From positions 1-53,534 of IMG/VR virus record IMGVR_UViG_3300046517_001381: a stretch of DNA of 53,534 bases. One strand, 5' to 3'. Positions 20,855 through 29,468 of this stretch are shown piece after piece (the first letter of the stretch is position 1; each line of letters begins with the position of its first letter). The translations under genes and the position numbers were made by a program. The notes beneath the pieces are model-generated. The model ran no database searches and was not told the origin of the DNA. It saw only the letters and a program-made list of their open reading frames with translations. Source of the DNA: a virus.

Positions 20855-23098
20855 ATGCCTGCACTTGGGTTGACACCACCGCCTAACCCCGGCGGCTTCG
20901 GCGTTCCGGCTGTTCCCATGCCTGTGGGACAGATGACGGCCCCTCCCGCCCCCATGCTGCTGCAAGCGCCACCCGGCGTCACCAACCTCGGCGGCATCCT
21001 GCCGATGCAGTCGCTGAAGTCGATGCTGGACGCGCAGAAGAAGGCCAGCGAAATCCAGCAGCACCAGCCCCTCATCACCGGCCTCGCGGGCCTCGTGCGT
21101 AAGCAGTGGAGCGTCGCCCGCCTCGCCCGCGAACAGACCGTCGAGCAGCGCATGTTCAAGAGCCTGCGCCAGCGGCGCGGCGAGTACGACCCCGACAAGC
21201 TGACCATGATCCGCGCGCAGGGCGGCTCCGAGATTTACATGATGCTCACGTCGAACAAGTGCCGGGGCGCGTCGGCATGGCTGCGCGACGTGCTGCTCGG
21301 CTCCGGGTCCGACAAGCCGTGGACGCTCAAGCCCTCGCCCGTGCCCTCGCTGCCGCCCGAAGTCCTCGAAGAATTGCGGCAGCGCGCGATCAACGAGGTC
21401 CAGCAGTACATCATGACCACGGGGGAGAACGTACCGCCGACCGAGTTGAGGAAATTCCTGACTGGGCTTCGCGAGGAGTTCTACGACTCTTTGTACGAAC
21501 AGGCGAAGGCCAGCGTCGAGGAGATGGAACGCAAGATGGAGGACCAGCTTGTCGAGGGCGGTTTCATACGCGGCTTCGACGATTTCTTGGACGACATCAC
21601 CACGTTCCCGGCGGCGGTGCTCAAAGGTCCGGTCGTCCGCAACAAGAACAAACTTGCATGGAAACAGACGGGACCGGGGCAGTACGTGCCGGATGTTTCC
21701 GAGGAGTTGGTGCTTGAGTGGGAACGTGTGGACCCGATGATGTGCTATCCGAGTCCTGCGAGCACTGGGATCGACGACGGGTTTTTCATTGAACGCCACA
21801 AACTTCGCCAGCAAGACCTCGAAGAACTCATCGGCGTGGAAGGATACGACGACGGTGCCATCCGCAAGGTGCTGGAGGACTACGGCAGGGGCGGATTGCA
21901 GGAGTGGATATTCGTCGACAGCGAAAAAGCGTTCGCTGAAGGCAAGTCCACCACTGGTGTGATGCAAAACCCCGACAAGCACATCGACGCGCTTCAATTT
22001 TGGGGTTCGGTTTCGGGTCAAATGCTCCTCGATTGGGGCATGGGCGACGATGAAGTGCCCGATCCGGCCAAGAATTACCCCGTCGAGGTGTGGGTGATCG
22101 GCCCGTACGTCATCAAAGCACTGCTCAACTACCACCCGCTGGGGCAAAAACCGTACTACAAGGCGAGTTACGAGGACATTCCGGGCTGTTTTTGGGGTAA
22201 TTCGGTCTGCGACCTCGTAAGAGACTGCCAAGATGTGTGCAATTCGGTCGGCAGAGCACTCGTCAACAACGCTGGCATCGCTTCCGGCCCCCAAGTAGGC
22301 ATCAATTCGGACCGTTTGCCCCCCGGCGAGGACATCGAGCAGATGTACCCGTGGAAAATCTGGCAATTCACGTCCGATCCGATGGGTAGCACTGCTGAAG
22401 CGATCACTTTCTTCCAGCCGAACCTCAATGTGGCCGAATTGATGGCCGTTTTCGAGAAATTCGCTGTTTTGGCCGACGAATACTCGTCCATTCCTCGCTA
22501 CATGACCGGCGACTCGCCCACGGGGGGCGCAGGGCGCACCGCGTCGGGCATGTCGATGCTCATGTCGAATGCGAACAAGTCGATGAAGCAGGTAATCAGC
22601 AACATCGACAACAGCGTGATGACTCCGCTGCTAAACCGGCTATATTTTTACAACATGAAGTACGGTGACGACGCCGCGCTCAAGGGCGACGTGCAGATCG
22701 TGGCCAAGGGTGCCGTCGGCGTGGTCGCCAAGGAGTCGGCACAGGTGCGGCGCAACGAATTCCTCAACGTCGTCGGCGCGAATCCGACCTTCACGCAGGT
22801 GGTCGGTGTCGATGGCATCGCGTCGCTGTTGCGCGAGGCGGCGAAGAACCTCGACATGGACCCCGACGACATCGTGCCGCCGCAGTTCAAGGTCAAGCTG
22901 GCGCAGCAGCTTTTGCAGTCGCAGCAGGGTGCGCCGCCGCAGCCGTCAGGACCGGGAGGGACGCCGCAGGTGCCGCCTGCGGCGGCAGCGCAAATGCCGG
23001 GGCAGGGTGGCTCGCCGCCCGCGCCTGTGCAGAACGGGCAGACGCTTATGAACGGTGCGCCGATTGCCGATAACTTTGCGCCACAAAAGGCTGCATGA
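20855..23098 (+). CDS. Portal protein
   Basis: 747 residues from the ATG at 20855 (GGGAGA upstream; the frame also opens earlier inside the terminase gene). Pro-rich first 40 residues, then a helical body with ASAWLRDVLLGSG, EWERVDPMMCYPSPASTGI, SVCDLVRDCQDVCNSVGRAL, PRYMTGDSPTGGAGRTASGM and a Gln/Pro-rich C-terminus. The IPRYMTGDSP-type segment and position after the large terminase fit podovirus portals, which are this large. Forms the dodecameric vertex ring. Confidence 0.85.
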   Translation: MPALGLTPPPNPGGFGVPAVPMPVGQMTAPPAPMLLQAPPGVTNLGGILPMQSLKSMLDAQKKASEIQQHQPLITGLAGLVRKQWSVARLAREQTVEQRMFKSLRQRRGEYDPDKLTMIRAQGGSEIYMMLTSNKCRGASAWLRDVLLGSGSDKPWTLKPSPVPSLPPEVLEELRQRAINEVQQYIMTTGENVPPTELRKFLTGLREEFYDSLYEQAKASVEEMERKMEDQLVEGGFIRGFDDFLDDITTFPAAVLKGPVVRNKNKLAWKQTGPGQYVPDVSEELVLEWERVDPMMCYPSPASTGIDDGFFIERHKLRQQDLEELIGVEGYDDGAIRKVLEDYGRGGLQEWIFVDSEKAFAEGKSTTGVMQNPDKHIDALQFWGSVSGQMLLDWGMGDDEVPDPAKNYPVEVWVIGPYVIKALLNYHPLGQKPYYKASYEDIPGCFWGNSVCDLVRDCQDVCNSVGRALVNNAGIASGPQVGINSDRLPPGEDIEQMYPWKIWQFTSDPMGSTAEAITFFQPNLNVAELMAVFEKFAVLADEYSSIPRYMTGDSPTGGAGRTASGMSMLMSNANKSMKQVISNIDNSVMTPLLNRLYFYNMKYGDDAALKGDVQIVAKGAVGVVAKESAQVRRNEFLNVVGANPTFTQVVGVDGIASLLREAAKNLDMDPDDIVPPQFKVKLAQQLLQSQQGAPPQPSGPGGTPQVPPAAAAQMPGQGGSPPAPVQNGQTLMNGAPIADNFAPQKAA

Positions 23099-23110
23099 TT
23101 TTTCAGCTTG

Positions 23111-23140
23111 TTGACAAGATGTAGTGTTCGGCAGTACAAC
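23111..23140 (+). promoter_or_regulatory. Candidate promoter ahead of the mini-protein array
   Basis: TTGACA, 18 nt, TACAAC, directly after the portal stop and 34 nt before the next ATG. A perfect -35 box but a moderate -10. Confidence 0.35.
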
Positions 23141-23173
23141 CCCCGTAAGTCTCACTCCTACATGGAGAATTTG

Positions 23174-23416
23174 ATGAGCCGAGAACATCCGATGGAAACG
23201 TCCCCCGCTGGTAAGCCATCCGTCAAGGTGAGGATGAGTGCGACTCCCTGCGGTACGTTGCCCATCCACACGGGACACGGCAAGGAGATCGGGCCGACGG
23301 TTGCGCCGACGAGTTTCCCCGGCAAGGGGAAAAAGAGCGGTGCGACGAGCAAAGGTGGGCTGACTATCCACACGGGACATGGCACCGAAATCGGGCCGAC
23401 GACCAGCCGTGGCTAA
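23174..23416 (+). CDS. Small protein with an IHTGHGxEIGPT repeat, 80 aa
   Basis: The ATG at 23174 is preferred (GGAGA five nt upstream); an ATG at 23162 is also possible. Two copies of a 12-residue motif IHTGHG(K/T)EIGPT separated by a Gly/Lys linker. No family recognised. First gene of an array of short proteins between portal and scaffold. Confidence 0.6.
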   Translation: MSREHPMETSPAGKPSVKVRMSATPCGTLPIHTGHGKEIGPTVAPTSFPGKGKKSGATSKGGLTIHTGHGTEIGPTTSRG

Positions 23417-23564
23417 ACTCCCGCCTGCGTTTCTAAAAAAGGTCAAAGGCAAGGGCAAGAAACCGAAGGAAGGATCGGCGGCGGAAGAACGCGGCGAGTC
23501 CAAAGCCTTCGAGCGCACGGAAGATGAAAGCAAGGAAGGCGTGAAGAAGCGGAAAAAGAAGTAG
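23409..23564 (+). CDS. Lys-rich mini-protein, 51 aa (GTG start)
   Basis: GTG at 23409 overlaps the previous stop. Starts VAKLPPAFLKKVKGKGKK and ends GVKKRKKK, with a Glu/Ser/Lys middle. Probably disordered and DNA-binding; part of the basic mini-protein array. Confidence 0.6.
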   Translation: MAKLPPAFLKKVKGKGKKPKEGSAAEERGESKAFERTEDESKEGVKKRKKK

Positions 23565-23566
23565 TC

Positions 23567-23728
23567 GTGGCGAAGGCGTTTTCGTTTCAAAAGAAAGTGC
23601 CGAAGCGAGTAGCGGCGGGCAGACCGCCGCGACGCCCGCCGATGGCGCTGCCGTCGATAGGCACGATACCAGCAGACCGCCCGCCCGGAATTCCGCCGGG
23701 TTACAAGCGCGGTGGAAAGGTGAAGTAG
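23567..23728 (+). CDS. Arg/Pro-rich mini-protein, 53 aa (GTG start)
   Basis: GTG 2 nt after the previous stop. Starts VAKAFSFQKKVPK, has a Pro/Arg middle (AAGRPPRRPPMALP) and ends PPGYKRGGKVK. The PPGYxRGG(K/R)xK ending is shared with the next gene, so the two look duplicated. Confidence 0.6.
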   Translation: MAKAFSFQKKVPKRVAAGRPPRRPPMALPSIGTIPADRPPGIPPGYKRGGKVK

Positions 23729-23730
23729 CC

Positions 23731-23931
23731 ATGGCCAAGGCACCTCCGTTTGCGAAGAAGCCGAAGGCGAGAAGTGCTGGGAAGTTGCGCCGCGCTGCGC
23801 CGCCGTTCGTGCCGGTCGCACCGCGTGTGCCGGTTGCGCCGGTCGCGCCGATTGCGCGTGCGGTACCGCGTGGGCCGGTCGGCCCGCCGGTCAGACCTCC
23901 CGGCTACGCGCGCGGCGGCAGGACGAAGTAG
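23731..23931 (+). CDS. Pro/Arg-rich mini-protein, 66 aa
   Basis: ATG 2 nt after the previous stop. Starts MAKAPPFAKKPKARSAGK, contains VPVAPRVPVAPVAPIAR repeats, ends RPPGYARGGRTK. Very basic and probably extended. Paralogue of the preceding gene by its ends. Confidence 0.6.
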   Translation: MAKAPPFAKKPKARSAGKLRRAAPPFVPVAPRVPVAPVAPIARAVPRGPVGPPVRPPGYARGGRTK

Positions 23932-23933
23932 CT

Positions 23934-24221
23934 GTGCCGAAGAAAGTAGTCAAGGCGCGAAAGAGGTACGCCGAAGGTGGCGCGGTGCAGTCGCCGTCGC
24001 TGCTGAACAGGCTGAAGGGGCTGTATAGCGCCAGCAAGGATGCTTCGGATGCTCCAGCCAGCGGTGGCAGCGCGGGCGGCAAGAGCACTCCGGCCATCAC
24101 TGGCGGTTTCGCCGACGCCATCAAGCGGCGGCAGGATCGGATGGATGCGGTGGAGCGCGGCGAGTCGGACGAAAGCCCCAAGCTCGCACGCGGCGGCAGA
24201 GTCAAGAAGCGCAAAAAATAG
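23934..24221 (+). CDS. Basic small protein with a YAEGG motif, 95 aa (GTG start)
   Basis: GTG 2 nt after the previous stop. Starts PKKVVKARKRYAEGGAV, a Ser/Ala/Gly linker and a helical FADAIKRRQDRMDAVERG, ends LARGGRVKKRKK. The YAEGGxV motif recurs in the internal protein at 37647-39278, suggesting a shared virion context. Confidence 0.6.
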   Translation: MPKKVVKARKRYAEGGAVQSPSLLNRLKGLYSASKDASDAPASGGSAGGKSTPAITGGFADAIKRRQDRMDAVERGESDESPKLARGGRVKKRKK

Positions 24222-24427
24222 TGCGCGTTGACGCGAAGCAACTGGAGTCGCTGAAACGCATTGCGCGGTATTCGGAAGGCAAGGTTCTGCAAAGCGTACT
24301 CGCAGCAGAACAGCAAGCAGTGATGAAGTCGTTGATGGCAGCGTCGACAGATAACGTGCATCGGCTTCAAGGTCGCGCCGTACTGCTCGACGAGTTGTTG
24401 AAAATGCTGAACCCTGAAGTAGAGTAG
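24221..24427 (+). CDS. Small helical protein, 68 aa (GTG start)
   Basis: GTG overlaps the previous stop by one base. Mostly helical: RVDAKQLESLKRIARYSEG, then QSVLAAEQQAVMKSLMAAS. Similar in layout to short conserved proteins found next to podovirus portals; function unknown. Confidence 0.6.
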   Translation: MRVDAKQLESLKRIARYSEGKVLQSVLAAEQQAVMKSLMAASTDNVHRLQGRAVLLDELLKMLNPEVE

Positions 24428-24493
24428 GCCGAAGCAAAGCGGGCCTGCTCCCACATAGCCCAAGCCCCTTGATCGGGAAGGCGAGAAACGACG

Positions 24494-25477
24494 ATGGCAT
24501 TGCCCAAGGCAGTTCAGAAGCAAGCGAAAGAAGTTGCGGCGTACGACAAAGCAGTGGAGGAAGCAGCAAATGCTGCACAACCTCAACCGCCGGAAGGTAC
24601 GGAACCACCCCCGCAGCAACCACCACTTGCAGTAGTCGAACCGTCGGTCAGCATTGCCCCGGCACCAGTCCCGCCTACGGTTGAGCCGACGCGTGATGAT
24701 GGGCAGTGGGAGCAGAAGTACCGCACCCTCCAAGGCATGTTTTCTCGCGAGACGCAGCAGCTTCGTGAGGCACTACGCCAGTCCAACGAGCGCATCGACG
24801 CGTTGCAGCAGGTACAGAAGCAGCCACCTGCGACGCCACCTGAACCCAAAGCGAAGCTGGTCACCGAGAAGGATTCGGAAGCCTTCGGCGCGGATTTGAT
24901 TGATATGGCGCGGCGCGTGGCCCGAGAAGAATTCGGCGAGCGCGAAGCTGGGTACATTCAACGGATCGACACGCTGACGACTCAACTGACGAAGCAGGTA
25001 GGAGAAGTTCGCGAGACGCAGTACGCGACCAGCAGGGATCAGTTTTTCGGCACTCTCGCAGCGGCGTTCCCTAATTGGGAAGCGGTGCAAGCGAGCGAAG
25101 CCTGCCAGAAATGGCTCGGTTCCAAGGTGCCCGGAGCGAATTTCCTCTGGAACGATATGCTCGTGGATGCAGCGGAGAAGCTCGACTCGGCGCGTGCCAT
25201 CGAAGTGTTTCAGGCATTCGCGCAGACGCAACCCCGAGCACCGCAGCCCGCACCCGCCCCGTCAGGCCGCAAGTCTGAGCTTTCTCGTCAGGTAACACCC
25301 GCCAAGTCTGGTGGAGCGGCAAGCGTGCCGAGCGAGAAGCGGACGTACACGGCCAAGGAATACGAGGCCGAGTCGATGCAGATCGTTCGTCTCACGAAAG
25401 CCGGTCGGCACGACGAAGCGATGGTGATCGAAAACGAACTGAATGCCGCACTGTTGGAGGGCCGTCTAAAGCCCTGA
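24494..25477 (+). CDS. Scaffold protein
   Basis: 327 residues with GGAAGG upstream. Pro/Gln-rich N-terminus, a long coiled coil (about 78-105 and 140-180: REALRQSNERIDALQQVQ; RIDTLTTQLTKQV), then FFGTLAAAFPNWEAVQASEAC and a charged helical C-terminus (TYTAKEYEAESMQIVRLTKA). Position between portal and capsid gene and the coiled-coil/charged layout fit a podovirus scaffold that guides procapsid assembly. Confidence 0.75.
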   Translation: MALPKAVQKQAKEVAAYDKAVEEAANAAQPQPPEGTEPPPQQPPLAVVEPSVSIAPAPVPPTVEPTRDDGQWEQKYRTLQGMFSRETQQLREALRQSNERIDALQQVQKQPPATPPEPKAKLVTEKDSEAFGADLIDMARRVAREEFGEREAGYIQRIDTLTTQLTKQVGEVRETQYATSRDQFFGTLAAAFPNWEAVQASEACQKWLGSKVPGANFLWNDMLVDAAEKLDSARAIEVFQAFAQTQPRAPQPAPAPSGRKSELSRQVTPAKSGGAASVPSEKRTYTAKEYEAESMQIVRLTKAGRHDEAMVIENELNAALLEGRLKP

Positions 25478-25509
25478 ACAGGGGCGGCTCCTCAAAAGGA
25501 GCGACGGTT

Positions 25510-26097
25510 ATGGGTGGAACAAGCTTTCCTCAAGGACGTGGCACTTCCGATAAGCCAGTAATGGCCGTTGGCACCGAGCGCGAAGGCAGTCCCGTGTTGG
25601 ACTCCGACGTGTGTGTCGTAATCACCTCGGAAGGCAACGACTCGGTGCAACTCCCGCCCGCGCATGTGGGTGGTCCCTCAATCAAGGTGATCTCGGTACC
25701 TAACCCCGACGGCACGCCGCCTGCGGCGCACCTGCACGTTTGGCCAGCGGAAGATGGCAGGGTTCAGGGCGAAGGGATCGACGAGTCCTGCGATGTTGGC
25801 ATGATGGTGGTGACCGAGTTCATCCCCGTCACGGACAAGGACTGGGCGATCAACACCAGCGCTTCGGGAGCAGTCGACCCTGCGAGCCTGTCGCGCACCC
25901 CCGAGATCGAAGCGGATGCCGCCGCCAAGCGCGCTGCTGCCAAGGTGAAGTCGGCCAAGGCCAAGGCTGACGCCGAGGCGAAGGCGAAAGCTGAAGCCGC
26001 CGCCGAAGCAAAGGCGAGGGCCGACACCGAAAAGGACGAGGAGGACGCCGAAGCTCGCCACCGGGCGAAGAATAAGCGTCACACCGCCGAAGCCTAG
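25510..26097 (+). CDS. Probable head-associated protein with a charged tail, 195 aa
   Basis: AAAGGAG upstream. The first 130 residues are beta-rich (VCVVITSEGNDSVQLPPAHV; KVISVPNPDGTPPAAHLHVW). The last 60 are a highly charged Ala/Lys/Glu helix (KSAKAKADAEAKAKAEAAAE). Its place between scaffold and capsid gene suggests a decoration or minor head protein (inference). No family recognised. Confidence 0.6.
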   Translation: MGGTSFPQGRGTSDKPVMAVGTEREGSPVLDSDVCVVITSEGNDSVQLPPAHVGGPSIKVISVPNPDGTPPAAHLHVWPAEDGRVQGEGIDESCDVGMMVVTEFIPVTDKDWAINTSASGAVDPASLSRTPEIEADAAAKRAAAKVKSAKAKADAEAKAKAEAAAEAKARADTEKDEEDAEARHRAKNKRHTAEA

Positions 26098-26143
26098 TCC
26101 CGCGCATAACGCTCGCGCTTAGCCCAGCACAGGAGATAGCCAC

Positions 26144-27133
26144 ATGGCTACCATCACCCCAGCAGCAGTAATACCCGTCGTTTCGCCGTTCAATACAGTG
26201 CCGTCGTATTCGGGCACCTTCATTCCGTCGGTGTGGTCGAGCAAGCTCAACGTCAAGTTCTACGCAGCTACGACGTTTGGCGATGTCTCGAACACCAACT
26301 GGGAGGGAGACATCAAGTCGATGGGCGACAAGGTGGTCATCAACAACATCCCGTCGATCACCATCAACACGTACTCGGTCGGTACGGCGCTGACTTATGA
26401 AGTCCCGGCTCCGAACACCATCGAGCTTCAGGTCGACAAGGGCTACTACTTCGGCGTGAATGTCAGTGACGTGCTGGAGTACCAAGCCCAGCCGAACCTG
26501 ATGGACATGTTCACCACTGATGCGGCGAACCAGATGAAGATTCAGGTCGACCGCGAGTGCCTGCAAGCCGTCGTCACCGGCTGCGATGCAGCCAACGTGG
26601 GTGCCACCGCCGGGAAAATTTCCGGCAGCTACAGCTTCGGCACCGACCTCGCGCCGATCACGCTGACCGCCAGTGCCGGTGCAGGGAATATCCTGCAAAC
26701 CATCACCGCGATGGCGTCGGCGCTGGACGAGCAGAATGTGCCCGAGTCGGATCGCTTCCTGATCCTCACCCCGGTCGAGCGCAACATGCTCATGTCGTCC
26801 AACCTCGCCCAAGCGCAGTTCATGGGCGACGCAACGTCCATCGTCCGCAACGGGAAGATCGGGCGTATCGACCGCTTCGACGTGTACGTGTCGAACCTGC
26901 TGCCCAAGGCCGCTGCCGGTCAGGACTACTTCGGTGTGGCGCTGGGAAGCGCGCTGAAGCGGCATGCCATGTACGCGGGGCACAAGTCGGCGTGGACCTT
27001 CGCGTCGCAGATTAACAAGGTCGAGAGCATCCCGAATCCATCCGATTTCGGGCAGCTTGTCCGTGGCCTCGTGATCTACGGACGCAAGGTGGTGAAGCCC
27101 GAAGGTGTTGTCCTAGTGCAAGCCGCAGGCTAG
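26144..27133 (+). CDS. Major capsid protein
   Basis: 329 residues with AGGAGA upstream. HK97-fold-like organisation: N-arm, WSSKLNVKFYAATTFGDVSNTNWEG, a conserved P-domain helix and AMASALDEQNVPESDRFLIL, with the YVSNLLPKAA and VESIPNPSDFGQLVRGLVIYG strands of the A domain. The genomic position after the scaffold and the size fit. A strong hairpin follows the gene. Confidence 0.85.
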   Translation: MATITPAAVIPVVSPFNTVPSYSGTFIPSVWSSKLNVKFYAATTFGDVSNTNWEGDIKSMGDKVVINNIPSITINTYSVGTALTYEVPAPNTIELQVDKGYYFGVNVSDVLEYQAQPNLMDMFTTDAANQMKIQVDRECLQAVVTGCDAANVGATAGKISGSYSFGTDLAPITLTASAGAGNILQTITAMASALDEQNVPESDRFLILTPVERNMLMSSNLAQAQFMGDATSIVRNGKIGRIDRFDVYVSNLLPKAAAGQDYFGVALGSALKRHAMYAGHKSAWTFASQINKVESIPNPSDFGQLVRGLVIYGRKVVKPEGVVLVQAAG

Positions 27134-27146
27134 GATTCCGGTACAC

Positions 27147-27171
27147 CCTCTCCCCCGGCTCGGGGGAGAGG
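27147..27171 (+). promoter_or_regulatory. Strong hairpin after the capsid gene
   Basis: CCTCTCCCCCG/CGGGGGAGAGG, a perfect 11-bp stem with a 3-nt loop, 14 nt after the stop. There is no U-run, so it likely stabilises or processes the abundant capsid mRNA, or slows polymerase, rather than acting as a full terminator. Confidence 0.6.
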
Positions 27172-27193
27172 AACCGCACTTTCGGAGAGCACA

Positions 27194-27865
27194 ATGTCGA
27201 CGATCACCGCCGGGGCTTTGATCGACCGTACCGCGATCATCCTTCAGGATGCAACCAATATCCGGTGGCCGCGTCTTGAACTGCTGGGCTGGTTGAACGA
27301 TGGCGAGCGCGAGATCGTTCTCAACAAGCCCAACGCGTACATCAAGAATGTTCCGACGCCGCTGGCCGCTGGCACCAAGCAGAATCTGCCGGTCGATGGC
27401 GTCTCGCTGATCGACATTCCGCGCAATGTGGGCGGGCCAGCAGTCCGGGTGGTGTCGCGCGAGATACTCGACGCGCAGACACCGGCATGGCACCAAGCAG
27501 TTCCCGCGAACACGATCAAGCACTTCGTTTACAGCCCGCTGGACCCGAAGACGTTTTACGTCTATCCGCCGTCGAGCGGTGTCAGTCAAGTGGACCTCGT
27601 TTACGCCGCCTCTCCCACCGATGTCACGGAAGGCTCGACGATTCTGGTCGATGACGTGTACGCCACGGCGCTCATCAACTACATGCTGTACCGCGCCTAC
27701 AGCAAGGATGCGGAGTACGCGGCAAACGCCGCACAAGCGACGGCGTTCTACAGCCAGTTCATGACGCTGCTCGGAGCCAAGGTCACAGCGGAAACGGTAA
27801 CGTCCCCTGCGCAAGCGCTGGGACAAGGTGGGTTCAACCCGAACATACCCGCTACGCAGAAGTAA
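27194..27865 (+). CDS. Head-tail adaptor protein (DUF6682-like)
   Basis: 223 residues, GGAGAG upstream. ALIDRTAIILQDATNIRWPRLELLGWLNDGEREI fits the N-terminal helical part of phage adaptor proteins (LLxWxNDGExEI), followed by PRNVGGPAVRVVSRE and VYATALINYMLYRAYSKDAEYAAN. Forms the ring under the portal. Stop overlaps the next ATG (TAATG). Confidence 0.8.
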   Translation: MSTITAGALIDRTAIILQDATNIRWPRLELLGWLNDGEREIVLNKPNAYIKNVPTPLAAGTKQNLPVDGVSLIDIPRNVGGPAVRVVSREILDAQTPAWHQAVPANTIKHFVYSPLDPKTFYVYPPSSGVSQVDLVYAASPTDVTEGSTILVDDVYATALINYMLYRAYSKDAEYAANAAQATAFYSQFMTLLGAKVTAETVTSPAQALGQGGFNPNIPATQK

Positions 27866-28509
27866 TGGCGAACGTTGACTACTCGGTCTTCTTCCCCTAC
27901 CTGATTCCGCTCGTTCCCCACGTAGCGGAGCCGGTGGCGCAGCAGGCTATTCGCGATACCTGCATCGAGTTCTGCAAGGAGTCGCTGGTTTGGCAAGCCT
28001 CGATGGACTCCATCATGGTGCTTGCGGGCGAGGCAGCGTACGAGCTTGACGTGCCGAGCAACGCGAATCTCGCCAACATTGTCGAGTTGTATTTCGACAA
28101 GCGACGCTTGGGAAAGAAGTCGACTTCCGAGATTTCGGCGCGTTATGGGCGTGACTGGATGCAGTCTTCGGGCACGCCCGCCGTGTTCACGATGCTCAAT
28201 CCCAACGAAGTCACGCTGGTGCCGACGCCTGACAAGACGGTGATCGAGGGGTTGACCGGAATTCTTGCCTTCACGCCGTTGCGAAAGTCGACGAGCATCA
28301 TCGACTACATATACGAGGAGTATGCGGAGGAGATCGCGCGGGGTGCTGCGGCGCGACTGATGATGATTCCGAACCAGCAGTGGACTGAGCCGAAGATGGG
28401 GCTGGGGTATCGCAAGCAGTTCATGTCCGATTGTGCAAACGCACGCTCGCATGTGAATGCGGGTCAGGTGCGCGCACCGATTTCGGTTCACATGCGAAAG
28501 TTCTGGTGA
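27865..28509 (+). CDS. Second adaptor / tail-tubular-A-like protein
   Basis: 214 residues. Starts IPLVPHVAEPVAQQAIRDTC and contains FCKESLVWQASMDSI, ELDVPSNANLANIVELYFDK, a conserved RDWMQSSGTPAVFTML and TLVPTPD...GLTGILAFTPLRKS. This layout matches the tail-adaptor proteins that follow the first adaptor in podoviruses. Together with the preceding gene it links portal to nozzle. Confidence 0.7.
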   Translation: MANVDYSVFFPYLIPLVPHVAEPVAQQAIRDTCIEFCKESLVWQASMDSIMVLAGEAAYELDVPSNANLANIVELYFDKRRLGKKSTSEISARYGRDWMQSSGTPAVFTMLNPNEVTLVPTPDKTVIEGLTGILAFTPLRKSTSIIDYIYEEYAEEIARGAAARLMMIPNQQWTEPKMGLGYRKQFMSDCANARSHVNAGQVRAPISVHMRKFW

Positions 28510-28510
28510 C

Positions 28511-28834
28511 ATGGACAAGATCAAGCTCGTTGCCAGCGACAACCGCCCGTTCGTCGTGCTGACCTTGCTCGACCCGGAAGATACGCCCATCAACCTCACC
28601 GACGCCAACGTGGTTGTGTATTTTCGTGCAGCAGGCGCGACGGATTTGCTCGCCACGATACCGTGCACGGTTCACGATCCCGACAATGGCTTGTGCTTTT
28701 TCAACTTCCCCAACGACACACTGAAGGACTTGCTGGGCGCGTACGAGGGGGAGATCGAGATCACGTTCAGTAATGGGGACAAGCAGTCGGTGTACGATCT
28801 GCTCAAGTTCCAAGTCCGTAGTCAAGTCGGTTAA
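28511..28834 (+). CDS. BppU N-terminal-like small Ig/beta protein, 107 aa
   Basis: The ATG at 28511 follows the previous stop by one base. DNRPFVVLTLLDPEDTPINL, DANVVVYFRAAGATDLLAT, GAYEGEIEITFSNGDKQSV: a beta sandwich pattern like the N-terminal domain of baseplate upper proteins, in which such domains attach appendages. Probably a tail or fibre attachment piece. Confidence 0.6.
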   Translation: MDKIKLVASDNRPFVVLTLLDPEDTPINLTDANVVVYFRAAGATDLLATIPCTVHDPDNGLCFFNFPNDTLKDLLGAYEGEIEITFSNGDKQSVYDLLKFQVRSQVG

Positions 28835-28848
28835 TCAAGGAGCACCAC

Positions 28849-29244
28849 ATGACAATCCAGCTTAGCCAATTGGTACGCAATAACCGGCTCGACCAAATCG
28901 AGACGCAAACCGGAGTTTCTCCCAACCTGCTGTTGTTTTCGGGCGCGGTGCCTGCGAACTGCGCAGCAGCGGACCCAGCGGGTGTGCTGGCAACGCTGAC
29001 ACTGCCGTCCGACTGGATGAACGCCGCGTCGGCGGGTACGAAAACGCTTGCGGGAACATGGACGGGGAGCGCCGCTGCGGCGGGCACCGCCATATCGTTC
29101 CGCATCAAGAGTTCGGGTGGCGCTTGTCACATTCAGGGCACCGCAGGCACGGCGGGTACCGACCTGATCCTCGACAACAACGTGCTGGCGGTCGGTCAGA
29201 CGATCAACGTCACGGTCTTCACGTTCACGGACGGCAACGCGTAG
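28849..29244 (+). CDS. Conserved-type phage structural protein, 131 aa
   Basis: AAGGAG upstream. Begins with LVRNNRLDQIETQTGVSPNL, then a beta-rich body (LATLTLPSDWMNAASAGTK, AGTWTGSAAAAGTAISFRI, CHIQGTAGTAGTDLILDN). A very common phage protein of unknown role, usually beside tail genes. Confidence 0.65.
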   Translation: MTIQLSQLVRNNRLDQIETQTGVSPNLLLFSGAVPANCAAADPAGVLATLTLPSDWMNAASAGTKTLAGTWTGSAAAAGTAISFRIKSSGGACHIQGTAGTAGTDLILDNNVLAVGQTINVTVFTFTDGNA

Positions 29245-29246
29245 CC

Positions 29247-29432
29247 ATGAACATCCCGCAGAAGAAAGTGCTGGTGAAAGTGAACCTCGCTTCAATCGTT
29301 CATCACGACGACGCGCCCGAGTCCGAAGTGACATCGGCAATCGAGGAACTGAAAAAGTTCATGGACACGGAGTGGGCGGTAGCGAAAGATCGGCGCAAAG
29401 CGAAAGCAGCGGCGAAAGCGTTGCCACGATGA
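29247..29432 (+). CDS. Small hypothetical protein, 61 aa
   Basis: ATG 2 nt after the previous stop. Beta strand (KVLVKVNLASIVHH) and an acidic-to-basic helix (IEELKKFMDTEWAVAKDRRKAKAAAKAL). No family recognised. Confidence 0.55.
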   Translation: MNIPQKKVLVKVNLASIVHHDDAPESEVTSAIEELKKFMDTEWAVAKDRRKAKAAAKALPR

Positions 29433-29468
29433 CGGGTACTACCACCGAAAGCTAAATCTTCCTCCTAT

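Noticed and set aside
18918-20879. 653-codon open frame on the minus strand
   Set aside because: It lies opposite the terminase gene, which has clear catalytic motifs. The antisense frame stays open because of GC-rich codon positions and has His/Arg/Val-rich shadow composition.
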